DNA from: Amyelois transitella
Taxonomy: Eukaryota > Arthropoda > Insecta > Lepidoptera > Pyralidae
DNA: 64,000 nt
Assembly (NCBI RefSeq): GCF_032362555.1
Contig: NC_083526.1
Coordinates: 5,166,001-5,230,000, forward strand
Reading direction: 5' to 3'
Numbering within the stretch: the stretch's first letter is position 1; each line of letters begins with the position of its first letter. Below are positions 10,787 through 21,601 of the stretch, piece after piece. The notes below the pieces were generated by a model. That model searched no databases. It saw only the letters and a list, made by a program, of their open reading frames with translations, and was not told the DNA's origin. The position numbers were made by a program, and so were the translations under genes.

Positions 10787-10970
10787 TGTTATGAAATGAA
10801 TGGGCAATTTTTTATCGTTCTATTAAAAAAAGATCAATCTGTCTAGTCCCGACAGCATGGTTTTTATCAGTAAACAGGTCTTGAAAAGACGCCATATGTT
10901 ACGTCTATATCCTTAGATATAAATAAATAACTATTTATAATATATAATATATACCTATGTATGTATATAC

Positions 10971-11197
10971 GGGACAAATACCACAGATTGAGTTAGCCTC
11001 AAAGTAAGTTCGAGACTTGTGTTAGGAGATACTAACTCAACGATATCATATTTTATAATAAATACTTATATAGATAAACATCCAAGACCCAGGCAAATCA
11101 GAAAAAGTTCTTTTCTCATCATGCCCTGGCCGCGATTCGAACCCGGGACCTGCGGTGTCACAGACAAGCGTTCGACCGCTGAGCCACAGAGGCCGTC
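10971..11197 (-). repeat. SINE-A, near-complete copy
   Basis: Head with 'GACGGCCTCTGTGGC' and a B-box 'GGTTCGAATC', then body and tail. The tail side is at the low-coordinate end. Confidence 0.75.
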
Positions 11198-11243
11198 AAA
11201 TATACATACATAGAATCAATTCTATCATCATCCTCATCATCAT

Positions 11244-11345
11244 CATTCTCAATTCTATCATTAAGCCGGACCGCTGAACATGGCCTGTCAATCTTTCAAG
11301 ACTGCTGGCTCTGAGTACCCTGCAAGGGATATAAACGTGACTATA
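11244..11345 (+). repeat. R280 3' fragment
   Basis: 5'-truncated copy from 'tctcaattctatcatt' to 'ataaacgtgactatatgg'. Confidence 0.6.
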
Positions 11346-11357
11346 TGGATGGACGGA

Positions 11358-11495
11358 TGGAATTGAGATTCAAATAGGGACTTGTTGCTAGCCCATCGCC
11401 TACAAGAAGAATCCCTTAGTCGTCTTTCACGTTATCCGTGGGAAGAAACGGAGTGGTCTTATTCTTTTTTCTGCTGGGCCTGGAACCACAAGGCA
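11358..11495 (-). repeat. R280 fragment, reversed
   Basis: Starts at 'ggaattgagattcaaat' and ends at the 'ggaaccacaaggcac' head. It lies head-out against the preceding fragment. Confidence 0.6.
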
Positions 11496-11737
11496 CTTTG
11501 ATATATGAGGTTTAATGTAGTTACATTTATATTTGGAACAGATTAAAGGTCGCAAGGTTAATACGAGTATCATTCCGACCGGGATATCCCTTGTTCCAAT
11601 CGTCATTATAATTATTAGTAATTGCATGTTAGTAGATAGCTAAGTTGACGGTTGATTTAACTCAGGCAATAATAAATACGGAAGTCGTGTTATTTTGTAA
11701 TTGTAAGCGCGTTTAGAGCTGACGTCGCAACATATTC

Positions 11738-12100
11738 CGTGTGGTTTCTGGCACATTAGAATAAGACCACTCATCTTTCCCATCTATACTAATATTATAA
11801 AGCTAAAGAGTTTGTTTGTTTGTTTGTTTGAACGCGCTAATATCAGGAACTCGGAGGTTCGAATTGAAAAATTATTTTTGTGTTGAATAGACCATTTAGC
11901 GAGGAAGGCTTTAGGCTATATAACATCATGCTGTAACTATAAGGAGCAAAGAAATAATGGAAAATATGAAAAAACGGGAAAAATTATTGGTCCTTGAAGG
12001 CTTCAATGATGCCCAAAATATATCTATCTATTCCACGCGGACGAAGTCGCGGGTACAGCTAGTGGCCTTAAAGGCGATTGAGAGAACTCGACGTATATAG
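11738..12100 (+). repeat. R280 copy interrupted by a Helitron
   Basis: The R280 head (11738-11782) stops at 'tttccca'. It seems to resume at 12063 with 'tggccttaaaggcgattgag', matching the next R280 block ('tggatgtcgtaaaaggcgactgag'). Confidence 0.55.
11783..12062 (+). mobile_element. Helitron B, full-length non-autonomous copy
   Basis: TCTATACTAATATTATAAAG start, (GTTT)n, TCGAGGAAGGCT core, 'gcggacgaagtcgcggg' hairpin and CTAG end. It lies exactly between an A and a T of an R280 copy, the expected Helitron target. Confidence 0.85.
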
Positions 12101-12441
12101 CCCCCAACGCGACGTATTTCTTAATAATTATTACTTAATACATACTAAGTTACATTAATAAGATTAAGTTTCTTTTATTTTAAAGGGATCTTAAATTTTT
12201 ATCATTTGTTCTTTAAATATTTAATTTAATTTTTTACACAAAGGCCAAGAATAGATCGATAAATATAATGAATGTACTATTAATAAAATATGCATTTATT
12301 ATTATGATAAGACAGTTACTGATAAAAGGTCATCGGGTCTAACGCCGTAATCACACGGGCCTCAGGGATATCCCGAGTCCATGATTGATAAATGAAATTT
12401 AAAAAAAGAACTGTCAGTTCCAATTCACTTCGAATACTCCT

Positions 12442-12450
12442 GGGAATCCC
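12442..12450 (+). promoter_or_regulatory. Candidate NF-kB site upstream of C2
   Basis: GGGAATCCC, a kB-type half-palindrome, 94 bases before the C2 TATA box. Confidence 0.5.
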
Positions 12451-12543
12451 ATTGCAACTGCGCAATCATATTAAAATTGAACGTTCATCACATAGTGAGA
12501 AGGTTCAAAGTACTTACCTGTAGTTGACTCATTGTTGGTGAAG

Positions 12544-12550
12544 TATAAAA
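12544..12550 (+). promoter_or_regulatory. C2 TATA box
   Basis: TATAAAA, 94 bases upstream of the C2 ATG. Confidence 0.6.
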
Positions 12551-12637
12551 GCCAAAAGGAACTTAAAGTTCTAAGTAATTGAGCTTTGCGTTTCAAGCAA
12601 AAAGGACGACCTCGCACACCCTGGTTCTAGCGAAACA

Positions 12638-13288
12638 ATGAAGTTCTTAAAGGTTGCCTTTATTTTTGCATTGATCGCAATGACCTTGGCGCCGGCCGCT
12701 GCACGTCCAGATTTTTGGAAGGATCTCGGAAAAGGACTTGTAAGTACTGCCTGGCCGTTTTAAGACGGAATTGCAGATCTTATTATTCTTATTATTTAAG
12801 GGAAGGTGGTTCAGGTATCTTGTGAGTGTGATGGTATATGTTATAGCAAATGGAAATCCATAAATATCTAAAGATTTTTTAAATATTTTAAATATATATT
12901 TTTTTTTACAATTGAACACTGATATTATAAATGTGAAAGTAGGTAGGTACTTTTGTTTGTTTGTTACCTCTTCACGTGGTATCTACTTGTAATTTTGCAT
13001 ATATATACTTAATGAAGAGTCTGGAGAAGAACACATGGTACCTTTCATCGCGGGTAAAATTTTAGTTGTCGTGGGATTGGTGAAGTCCTAAATTCGTTTA
13101 TAGGTATAGGTGGCGCTAAATCTGCGCGGGCGCAGCTGCAGCTTATATATTTTATTTATTAATTGACTTTGACTTTTTAGGAGGGTGTTGGACAAAGAGT
13201 GCGAGACTCCATCATCAGCGCAAGACCAGCCGTGGACACGATTGCGCAAGCGCAGCAAATTCTTCAAGGTGGAGCGAGAAATGAATAA
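12638..13288 (+). CDS. Cecropin-D-like antimicrobial peptide (C2)
   Basis: Secreted cecropin of the D-like branch. Exons 12638-12739 and 13181-13288 flank a 441-bp phase-0 GT-AG intron after codon 34, the same position as in the other family members. The precursor has 69 residues: signal peptide about 1-23 (MKFLKVAFIFALIAM...), then RPDFWKDLGKGL. Exon 2 reads EGVGQRVRDSIISA and a hydrophobic second helix. Two features are odd. The near-invariant AGP hinge is ARP, which puts an arginine at the bend. The C-terminus (GGARNE) is extended and has no terminal Gly for amidation. Its nearest relative here is C3. A TATA box and a GGGAATCCC site lie upstream. The intron carries a Helitron-related fragment near 12920-13070. 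Confidence 0.9.
12920..13070 (+). repeat. Helitron-related fragment in C2 intron
   Basis: 'gatattataaatgtgaaagt', (GTTT)n, 'ttacctcttcacgtgg' and 'atgaagagtctggagaagaac' resemble the fragment at 5817-5960. Confidence 0.45.
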
Positions 13289-13396
13289 TATCGTGGTCTT
13301 GTTAGAAGGCATATAAAACCATGGATCATACAATTTCGCCTTTTTCCCGGAGTGGTGGTCTGAGATCTGTGATAAACTGTTATTTTTATTTTATTA

Positions 13397-13530
13397 CAAT
13401 TCTATCATTAAGCCTAACAGCTTAACGTGGCCTTTCATCATATCAGTCTTCATATCAGGTATATATCCCTTGTGGTGAAGACAGCTACACCACAAGGGAT
13501 ATAGACCTGAATATATGAATGAATGAATGA
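13397..13530 (+). repeat. R280 3' fragments, partly palindromic
   Basis: Contains 'caattctatcattaagc', 'gtggccttt' and 'tatatcccttgtggt', then the inverted 'accacaagggatata' only a few bases later. Two tail pieces face each other. Confidence 0.5.
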
Positions 13531-13584
13531 AAATTATAATAAATTCAAACTACTCCAAATCACTATTTAGGTATTAAGTTTTAT

Positions 13585-13590
13585 AATAAA
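13585..13590 (+). terminator. Candidate poly(A) signal for C2
   Basis: AATAAA about 300 bases after the C2 stop. R280 fragments lie in between, so a nearer unrecognised site is possible. Confidence 0.35.
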
Positions 13591-13719
13591 GTTACAATGT
13601 AAAATAATGTTGGTTTTAGTTAATTCTAAATAAACATAGTATTTATATTTCCCCCCTCACAGCATACAGAAGCATTAAAGACAATGATACCTACTAAGAA
13701 AAATACAAACACAAAACTA

Positions 13720-13765
13720 CTTTTCTTTCCCGGAGGGGTAGGCGGAGACTACACCTTTCCAGTTT
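13720..13765 (-). repeat. RTE-like LINE 3' fragment
   Basis: Short reverse match to 'ctacccctccgggaaagaggcg'-type sequence. Confidence 0.45.
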
Positions 13766-14096
13766 ACTCTTAATTTTAAAAACCTCAAAAAAAATATCGA
13801 TATGCTGGTCTAGAACAAACGAAACCACATACAATATCATAATAAACATACGAGTGTAATTATATCAAAATACAACATTATAATAAACATGTACCTATAT
13901 TAAACTCTTTCTTTATTAGATCAGCTAAGGAAATGAACAAGGTGGTAGTCTCCTCGGAGCTGGACCTTTTCAATTCAACATCCATTCGTGTAAAAAGATT
14001 TGTTACCTAATCTTAATTTGACGGTTCTCATTCTGTCAATAATAATTAGGCGCTAACTGGTACCTACCATATTTCTTTCTTGTTTTTTTTTATATA

Positions 14097-14285
14097 TCTA
14101 TACTAATCTATACTAATATTATAAAGCTGAAGAGTTTGTTTGTTTAATCTCAGGAACTACTGGTTCGAATTGAAAAAATATTTTTGTGTAGAATATACCA
14201 TATATCGAGGATGGCTGTAGGCTATATAACATCACGCTGCAACTATTAGGAGCGAAGAAATAATGGAGAATGTGAAAAAACACGG
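14097..14285 (+). mobile_element. Helitron B, 3'-truncated
   Basis: A doubled 'tctatactaat' start and the TCGAGGATGGCT core are present, but the copy stops after 'gtgaaaaaacacgg' with no hairpin or CTAG. Confidence 0.65.
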
Positions 14286-14519
14286 ATATAATACGATACA
14301 TAATAACGAATATATTTACATATATGGTCAAATATTATATGTGTATGTATCATTTTTAAGCATTTTGCTACACTTATGTATGTTTATGTATGTATGTTTT
14401 CCAAATAAAATAAAATAAAATATATAAAATGTGTTACAAATTCAAGATAACATTTTCATAAGTATAATTGGTGGACGTTGGTAAGATGTAGAAAAGCGGA
14501 CACCAGCACTCGTAGCATG

Positions 14520-14633
14520 GCACGCGCGATGCTGTTATTATCGTGTGAAAATCTATCGCTGTCCCGTTTCAAGTCAGAAATAAAAGCGAAACAGCGATAG
14601 TTTTTCGCGCGATAGAAACAGCATCGCGCGTGC
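14520..14633. mobile_element. GC-rich palindromic MITE
   Basis: Arms 14520-14536 and 14617-14633 are perfect 17-bp inverted repeats (gcacgcgcgatgctgtt). A second inner pair uses 'ctatcgctgt'. Related pieces lie near 18455-18560, 39395-39460 and 58530-58590, so this is a dispersed family. Confidence 0.6.
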
Positions 14634-14731
14634 TCCGGTTCAGGGGCTGGCGTCAATACTACTGTGGTAGGAGGTGCAACTTAGAGTTAAAAGTTTAATT
14701 ATTTTAGCATTTTAGCATTATTTTTATAAAC

Positions 14732-14856
14732 TTGGGATCCTTCTTTTAGGCGATAGGATAACAATCTATCACTATTTGCATCTCAATTCTATATATCATT
14801 TCAAGACTGTTGGCTATATCTACCCCGCTGGGAATATAGACGTAAGTATAATTGTA
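14732..14856 (+). repeat. R280 3' fragment
   Basis: 'cttgggatccttcttttagg' through 'gggaatatagacgtaagt'. The 5' part is missing. Confidence 0.6.
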
Positions 14857-15039
14857 TGTAAATTCCTTCAGTAGTTTATGCGTGAAATAGTCACAAACAC
14901 ACAGAAATCCTTACGAACTTTCACATTCCGAATATTAGTACGTAGATGTAGTAATACGTCTTTTTTTGTACAAAGATAAAATAGCCATGATCCTATTGAA
15001 TAACATTGGGCCCTCGTCAGGAAAGCGGTATCCCGTGAA

Positions 15040-16967
15040 AGTGCCACAAAGATTTTCAATAAATTAAGAGTCTAGGAAATGACATTAAGGCGCTACATTC
15101 AGATTACATGTACCTCGATGCGGGCGAGAGGCTCACCCCGCGCGGGGCTCACCCCCGACCAGCTTGCCCCGCTAGATCGCCGCACCGTAGCCGCTGGCGC
15201 GTGACCTCACGTAACTCGAATAAAGTTTGCGAATGCAATGGAGTCCGCATCAGAATATTTTATTGTTTTTGATACAATAAAATAATTTTACAAAAAAACA
15301 TACATATATTAAATTACATTATAAGCAATGATATAGTTGCGGATGTATGCAAAAATTTTGTATAAAATGAATAAGTTTGTAATGGTTTTAAAAAAACTAC
15401 TCGTAATTACTTATTCGATTTCGTTCAATCAAAGGTAATTTACATAGTAATGTATATCATATATTTTTAGGGTTCCGTAGCCAAATGGCTACGGAACCTA
15501 TGGTTTTCTATCTTGGGTTGTCGTTGATGTCGGCGTCGGAATAATGCCATGACTATCATCAACTGTCGACTCCACACCATCCGCACTTCTCTGTTCGGAC
15601 ATTGTCAACGACGATATCGGAGACAATTTATTTTTCCTAAAAATTAATAACAATCAAATAATGGGATAATGACTGTGATCGTGCCAAATGAAGAAAGCGA
15701 AGAAAAATAAACCCTGCGACGTCTTGCAGCTGAGGAGATACCCTGAATAATACAGTTACCTAGGAGTAAGTACCTATAGAAAAAGACAGAACAATCATCC
15801 AGTAAAAAGTACTGTTTCCGTAGGCAAATGTAATATATAGTAATATAATAGGTATCAAATGAAATATTTTTCACCTTCAGTGTTTGCGGAGAAAATCTCA
15901 GTAGGCATCTATATGTCTATCTATTAGTAAGTGTAATTAGTACCCACCATCTTAATTGTCCCATATGGGAAGCTCTTTCAAGGTTTTTTTTTAACATGCT
16001 AACATTTAACATGCTATCATGACGTAAAATTATACACCTATTTACACTAAACGAAACAAAAAAACTGTATTAAAAACTAACCTAAACTATCTATAATAGG
16101 TATATTTCAGAAAGTACCAAAAAAAAAAAAGTATCAAAATCCACGATCCTAAATACCTACGTAATATCACCCCGTCCGGCGGAAAAGCGACGCGTAAGAT
16201 TCAGAGATCAACGACACAATTCAATAAGCTGAGCTGACAATTATGTACAGAAATAAATTCAAACAAAATGAATGTGGGAAATTAAATACTTCGCAGAATA
16301 TTTTTCAACGACGCTCGGAGCGATTGGCACAGATCCTGCGTCGGAGAATGTGATCCGCAGAGTGAAGGCACGCTTACAAAGGATAGCGCTTTATCCCACC
16401 CGGTCGTGTAGGAATGAGACAGAGATAAAGTGTCAACACTCTACTGTCCAGTACTATTGTCGCAACAATTTTAATTCCTGTTTTCATCTATTTAGTTTAA
16501 TTACGTCTAAACAAAACATCCAATCGAAATTTCATCTTCCAGAAGTTATTATTTTTTAATGATCTTCAATTTGGTACAAAATTCAAATTTTAAATCCTTA
16601 TAGTTTGAGATAAATAATCGAAATCTAGACTTGTGTTCCTGAATTTTTTTTGATCGAGGATTTTTGTTCCAATCGTGTTTTCATCTTCCACAAATATAAT
16701 TGAATATATTTACTTTCATATCCAAAAATATTGTAACGATGCATGTTATATTTTATGAGAAAAAACCAAGTGAAAATGACCCAAAATCTATGATGTATCG
16801 CCTTAATAGTATTACATCCCGTTAACTAAACTAAGGCTTATTATTTGTATAGGTACGTAATCTGCATCGTTTTTGTTCTCAGTCACTACACGAAACTTAC
16901 GATTTCATTTATTAGGTACCATTTCATATAAATCGTTTCTTTATACATTTATACATTCGTAACTTAA
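15040..16967. other. Long stretch without recognised gene
   Basis: Contains a GC-rich island near 15110-15210 ('ccccgcgcggggctcacc'), a small hairpin (15471-15498) and AT-rich DNA. The open frame 16272-16559 shows no family motif, signal peptide or codon bias, and I do not call it. Confidence 0.45.
15471..15498. repeat. Perfect 12-bp hairpin
   Basis: 'ggttccgtagcc' and its exact inverse around a 4-base loop. The 'gggttccgt' word is common at the ends of a dispersed moth repeat (see 21602-22065). Confidence 0.7.
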
Positions 16968-17181
16968 TCCTACTAATATTATAAATGCGAAAGTTTGTGA
17001 GTATGTCAGGATGTCAGTATGGATGTTTGTTACTGTTTCAAGCAAAACTACTGAACCGATTACGATGAAATTTGGTATGTAGATGGCTGAAGACCCAGAA
17101 TAACATAGGCTACTTTGTATCCCGGAGTTCTCGCGGGAATGATAGGGTTTCCATGCGGACGAAGTCGCGGGCGGCCTCTAG
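16968..17181 (+). mobile_element. Helitron A (Lep1-like) copy
   Basis: TCCTACTAATATTATAAATG start, complete core, hairpin, CTAG end, with A before and T after (the A^T target). Confidence 0.82.
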
Positions 17182-17228
17182 TATAAAATAATTAGGGATT
17201 ATCATACCTATGTAGTTTGTTAAAAAAC

Positions 17229-17330
17229 GTGCCTTGCCTAATCCTGGATCCTAGTGAAAGACGCATCACTGCCTCCTCTCCAGAGAGGTGAGGATGTAAC
17301 TTAAGCCAAGATCAAGAGGATATATTTTTA
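17229..17330 (+). repeat. SINE-B 3' fragment
   Basis: 'aatcctggatcc', then 'ctcctctccagagaggtgagg' and 'taacttaagccaag'. Confidence 0.55.
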
Positions 17331-17344
17331 AATAATAATATTTT

Positions 17345-17614
17345 GTGCCGTGTGGTTCCCGGCACCAATACAAAAAAAGAATAGGACCACTCCATCTCTT
17401 TCCCATGGATGTCGTAAAAGGCGACTGAGGGATAGGCTTATAAAATTGCGATCCTTTTTTTTTAGGCGATGGCCTAGCAACCCTGTCACTATTTAGATCT
17501 CAATTCCATCATTAAGCCGAGCAGCTGAACGTGGCCATTCAGTCTTTTCCGGCCTGTTGGCTCTGTCTACCCCGTAAGGGATATATACGTGACTATATGT
17601 ATTTATGTATGTAT
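17345..17614 (+). repeat. R280 retroposon, full length
   Basis: One of the cleanest copies, from 'gtgccgtgtggttcccggc' to a TATG-type tail. Confidence 0.8.
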
Positions 17615-17917
17615 AATATTTCAGAGGAAAAAAAAGAGTTTTTATTAAAATAAACAATTTATTTAATTAACCTGTAAGTCAGAAGAATTACTTCTTTATA
17701 TAGCATAATTACACTGAATGTGTTAAACATTGTTTAAACTTAACTGAGTATGAATTTTTAAATACATTAAAATTTACTTTTTTTTATATAAATAATGAAC
17801 TATTACTTTAAGACTAATCTTGATTAATAATCCAATAAGTGTAGCGTTTTCTTATGCGCGCTTTTACGGTTTACATCATGAGGAAACCTTTACATTAAGA
17901 CAACTTGTTTTGTAACC

Positions 17918-18080
17918 ATGATAGATCCAATAAGGGTTAGGTTTATTTGCAAACGTGGCTGAGAACAGATGGGGAAGTAGCTTCGTGTAAAAACCTAACT
18001 CACCCAGTTCAGGATCCATGGTCAACAGCTTACCCTGGACTCTTCTCCAAAGTGGAGAGAATGAATGAAGAAAGAACAAG
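17918..18080 (+). repeat. SINE-B 3' fragment
   Basis: 'aagggttaggtttatttgc' to 'ccctggactcttctcc'. It lies just beyond the 3' end of C3, in the opposite orientation. Confidence 0.6.
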
Positions 18081-18142
18081 ATTATACAAAAGTGGATTAG
18101 TATGTTTTGGTCTTGATAATGTTTTAATTAATATTATTTGGA

Positions 18143-19025
18143 CTATCCCCTATCGCCTCCTTGTAAGACACTCTGGGCTTGGGCTACGGTAGCCACAGCT
18201 GGGCCGGCGCTGATGATGGAGTCACGCACCCTTTGACCAGCACCCTCCTATAACAAAACATTATAGATAGATAGATAGACTCTTTATTGCACCATAAGAA
18301 AAAGAAAAACCGAAAAAAAAAATTGCATTATGCTGAGATTACATGTATTTATCCTTTATTAAATAGACGGAACTAACAGTCACCATTCGGATGGGTAAAT
18401 GATGGAGTTGGGAGACTTACAAACAAATCCTACCATTGGAATAATAATTATCAACCTCCTGCCGCCAAAACATGACCCGCGCGACGCCGTTTTTATCGCG
18501 CGGCAAACTGCCGCTGTTTCGCTTTTTATTATAGCGTGAAACGGGATAGCAATAGTTTTTCTAAATATAGCCTAAAGAGGTGCCCGAGTTACATTATATG
18601 ACCACGATCCTCGGTTAACTCTTGATATTTCATTAAGCGATCTCCTGTGACCTCAGCAACCTTTTCAGGGGAATTTAATCCATATACGTGGGGCAAGAAG
18701 GATGATAATAGTAATTTCCTATTACCTTATAAATGCGTAAGTTTGAAAGGATGTGTGTGTGTTTGTTACTCTTTCACACAAAAAATTTCGAGACGAATTT
18801 TCTTTAAACTTTGAACTAACATAGACAATAATAATAACTATTAATAAGTTAAAATATAAAGAGATTGAAGGCGTACGAAGACGAGAACTACAGTTAATAT
18901 ATTATAACTTATAGTTAACTTACAATTGACTTCCCAAGACGCTTCCAAAAATCTGGCCTAGCCGTCGTTGGTGAAAAGACCATAGCGAATATAGCAAAAA
19001 GGAAGACAATATTCAACATCTTCAT
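18143..19025 (-). CDS. Cecropin-D-like antimicrobial peptide (C3)
   Basis: Secreted cecropin of the D-like branch and the closest relative of C2 in the window. Exons 18924-19025 and 18143-18247 flank a 676-bp phase-0 GT-AG intron after codon 34. The precursor has 68 residues: signal peptide about 1-23 (MKMLNIVFLFAIFAM...), then RPDFWKRLGKSI. Exon 2 gives EGAGQRVRDSIISAGPAVAT and a second helix ending GGDRG. The AGP hinge is intact here, unlike in C2. The terminal Gly could allow C-terminal amidation. C2 and C3 face each other tail to tail, as expected from an inverted duplication. The intron carries a retroposon 3' end (18271-18310) and a palindromic GC-rich fragment. A TATA-like TATAAGG lies at 19104-19110. 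Confidence 0.9.
18271..18310 (-). repeat. Non-LTR retroposon 3' end in C3 intron
   Basis: Reverse strand shows 'GGTGCAATAAAGAGTC' followed by (TATC)n, the usual 3' end of a moth LINE. Only the end is recognisable. Confidence 0.5.
18455..18560. mobile_element. GC-rich palindromic MITE fragment
   Basis: 'gacccgcgcgacgccg', 'gccgctgtttcgctttttat' and 'gcaatagttttt' match the family at 14520-14633. One end is degraded. Confidence 0.45.
18716..18830 (+). repeat. Helitron A 5' fragment in C3 intron
   Basis: 'ttcctattaccttataaatgcg' followed by 'tttgttactctttcacac'. No hairpin or CTAG end. Confidence 0.5.
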
Positions 19026-19103
19026 GGTTAAGAATTTCAAGAACTAAGTCTTACTCGTAATGGAACGCGAAATTTAAATGATGCGATCCCGACAATATTT
19101 CTG

Positions 19104-19110
19104 CCTTATA
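19104..19110 (-). promoter_or_regulatory. C3 TATA-like box
   Basis: TATAAGG on the minus strand, about 80 bases before the C3 ATG. Confidence 0.4.
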
Positions 19111-19948
19111 AATAATTCGAAAACAAATTTATTTTGCCATTAAATTTTTTGTAAGGTCCAACTTGAATCGTTTGTTTATAGTTTTAAGGTTCCGTTTCAT
19201 TAAGCAGTTGCATGTTAAGTAAGTACTTATGTGTGTAAACTTGGTAAACTCCCGTTTTCCTACATATTGTAAGTCAAAATTAAAATAAACCTTTGTTAAG
19301 ATTTGTTTCTTTACATACCTTTTGTTTCAATTATTATAATTTTCGTCGTATAAAATAGATATTTGTTTTTGATTGACTACTGACAAGAATTTGACCTTGA
19401 TAGTCTTGTGGTAGAAAAACCTTTATTTGCTAACTGCTTTTTGTAACAGTCAATAAACTGAAAGGCTTATAAAATTTGTTGTTTTTTATGCGATGAGCCA
19501 GAAACCTGTCAGAAGCTCTGAACCCCAGCCGGTTAATGGCCTTTGCGCCTTGAGTCTATTGGCTATCTACTCCGTAGGTGAAAAAGACGTGACTTGTGTA
19601 TGTAGGTATATGACATTCTAAACATTTTTTTTTCTTACTACTAAGTACCTAAGATAATACATAAGAGAATATGACATCTCAACGCACAACACAGCCCAAA
19701 TACTGAATCCACAGGTTTGAAATATGGTATGAAGGTTTCGTATGTGGTCTAGGGGTACTAGGGGTAGGGACTAAGAGAGGATTTTCCGAAATTCCCACGG
19801 GAATGGAATGTTTTTTCGTTATCGCGGGTGGAGCCACGGGAGTATTCCAATCGACCATAACAAAACCATTATCTGACCGCCAAGATGACGTATCAATCGA
19901 TTATCTGAAAAAAAAAACAAATCCCTACTCCTTTGTTCCTCGGGTCTC

Positions 19949-19983
19949 GGGGATTAACTACGGACCATATGTTAGGACTTTCC
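19949..19983 (+). promoter_or_regulatory. C4 upstream module shared with C5, plus kB-like site
   Basis: GGGGATTAACTACGGACC (19949-19966) matches 17 of 18 bases of a module upstream of C5. Eight bases later comes AGGACTTTCC-type sequence (19974-19983), close to the kB consensus. The pair sits about 160 bases before the C4 start region. Confidence 0.6.
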
Positions 19984-20113
19984 AGCCAGACGTCCAGACC
20001 AGTTATCGTCCAACACTTGCCAAACCATTTTCAACCTTACAGCAAAGCAATACAGTTGAAAGCAATGAGCAAAATGTTGCAGAGATAATATTGTTGTAGT
20101 TATAAATCGACCA

Positions 20114-20147
20114 TATATAATACGGGCGTTGTCAAACAATATCATTC
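20114..20147 (+). promoter_or_regulatory. C4 core promoter: TATA box and start region
   Basis: TATATAA at 20114-20120, then 'ATCATTCGATTCC' about 30 bases later. The same pairing occurs at C5 and C1. Confidence 0.65.
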
Positions 20148-20212
20148 GATTCCAGTGCATCGAAGTTCACGTTTGAATTTAGAATTCCAATTTAGAAATT
20201 TGAATTTTGAAA

Positions 20213-20800
20213 ATGAATTTCGCTAAGATTTTGTTTTTCGTTTTCGCTTGCGTTTTGGCTCTGACAACGGTGTCGGGCGCTCCCAGTCCAAAATGGAAGT
20301 TGTTCAAAAAACTAGTAAGTTTTTTTTTCTTACTTTACGTTTTATATTCGTCTTTGCTAACTTTTGGTTTACGTAACAATATATGGACGGTTCCTAATCA
20401 TTAAATTGAATTGACCTAATTATTTCCCTACACTGATCCGAATTCATTTCATTCGTCAGTTAATTTTAGTGTTTCATTTCAACTATTTTTATTTAATTGC
20501 ATTACTAAATATTAATCTTTGTAATATTTTAAAAGTTTATTAGTCTAAAATAAAACTAAATTTTTGTATAGTTTTATTCTTATTTTATTTTTTAAAGCTG
20601 CTATTTTTCTCAAAAAACATATAATTATTTAAACTTGTCTAAGTATACATAATTAACTGCCAGTCACCTGCTCTACAACGAACTTTTTTTAAATTTTTCA
20701 GGAAAAAGTCGGCAGAAACATTCGGGATGGAGTCATCAAGGCTGGACCGGCCGTGTCTGTAGTGGGAGAAGCTGCAACCATATACAAGGGAGGGAAATGA
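20213..20800 (+). CDS. Cecropin A/B-like antimicrobial peptide (C4)
   Basis: Secreted cecropin. Exons 20213-20314 and 20702-20800 flank a 387-bp phase-0 GT-AG intron after codon 34. The precursor has 66 residues: signal peptide 1-22 ([16 protein letters not shown]...), AP-SP pro-piece, mature start KWKLFKKL. Exon 2 gives [18 protein letters not shown], then a second helix ending IYKGGK. The Gly-Gly-Lys end could be trimmed and amidated. The signal exon is almost the same as in C5, and the two genes face each other tail to tail 2.8 kb apart. The start is the only in-frame ATG. It lies about 70 bases after a TATA and start region. A poly(A) signal follows at 20921. Confidence 0.94.
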
Positions 20801-20920
20801 AAATACATGAATCTAGATCCAAATTTTTATACTAACCTCGTACCTTAAGTTATTTATTACCTCATTTAATTTTAGATCTTTAAAACCTACTCATTATTTG
20901 TTGTAAATATTCTATGCCAT

Positions 20921-20926
20921 AATAAA
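20921..20926 (+). terminator. C4 poly(A) signal
   Basis: AATAAA 121 bases after the stop codon. Confidence 0.65.
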
Positions 20927-21307
20927 GTAATATAAAAAAATAATTTAATTTAATTGATATTCATTTATTCAACGTTTATTGTATAGGTGACTAGAGGACC
21001 TTCCGTTGAAATTCTTAAAAAATACTTAGAAATTACTTTGTCATTAGCAAATCTGCAAGCCATCCCAAACAAATCGAATCAATGAATTTCACTGTGAAAC
21101 TCTTTTCATTTTATACATACCTAATACAAAATTCTCTCTCGCGATTATTGTAAAAGTCAATTAAGGGCTTTCGCTTTCTTATAAACTTTAGAGTCTTCCT
21201 TTACGAGACGGGCTAGTGTCTTCATTGTAATCTCAATTTCAACACGCGACTTACTTGATCATGAGTTTTTACCTCAATGTGTACCTCGTAAAGAAGATTT
21301 CTCTTTA

Positions 21308-21425
21308 CATACATACATACATAAAATCACGCCTCTTTCCCGGAGGGGTAGGCAGAGACTACAATCACCACTTGCCACGATCTCTGCATACTTCCTTCGC
21401 TTCATCCACATTCATAACTCTCTTC
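21308..21425 (-). repeat. RTE-like LINE 3' end, reversed
   Basis: (CATA)n tail, then 'cacgcctctttcccgg' and the antisense of the RDRGKWK/MNVDEAKE-coding segment. Truncated upstream. Confidence 0.6.
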
Positions 21426-21601
21426 TCTTCAAGAAAATTTTATTTTTCCAGTTCTAAACAAATCCCAATCCTGTCTCCACAAATTTCTGTCATGCTCATA
21501 ATTTTGCAATCCGTTAGAAACATTTCGATGTCAACCCACCCACCCCCTTCGTCGTCCTAGGCCTACGCCCCTCCGGGACCCACTCAGTCACCGTTCAGAT
21601 A

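Noticed and set aside
12647..12919. 90-codon reverse frame over C2 exon 1
   Set aside because: It is antisense to a well-supported cecropin exon and has no motif.
16272..16559. 95-codon open frame in the 15-17 kb gap
   Set aside because: No recognisable domain, no splice partners and low-complexity AT-rich C-terminus. Not enough to call a gene.
19803..20099. 98-codon open frame upstream of C4
   Set aside because: It overlaps the C4 promoter module, has no family motif and shows no signal peptide. Judged a chance frame.
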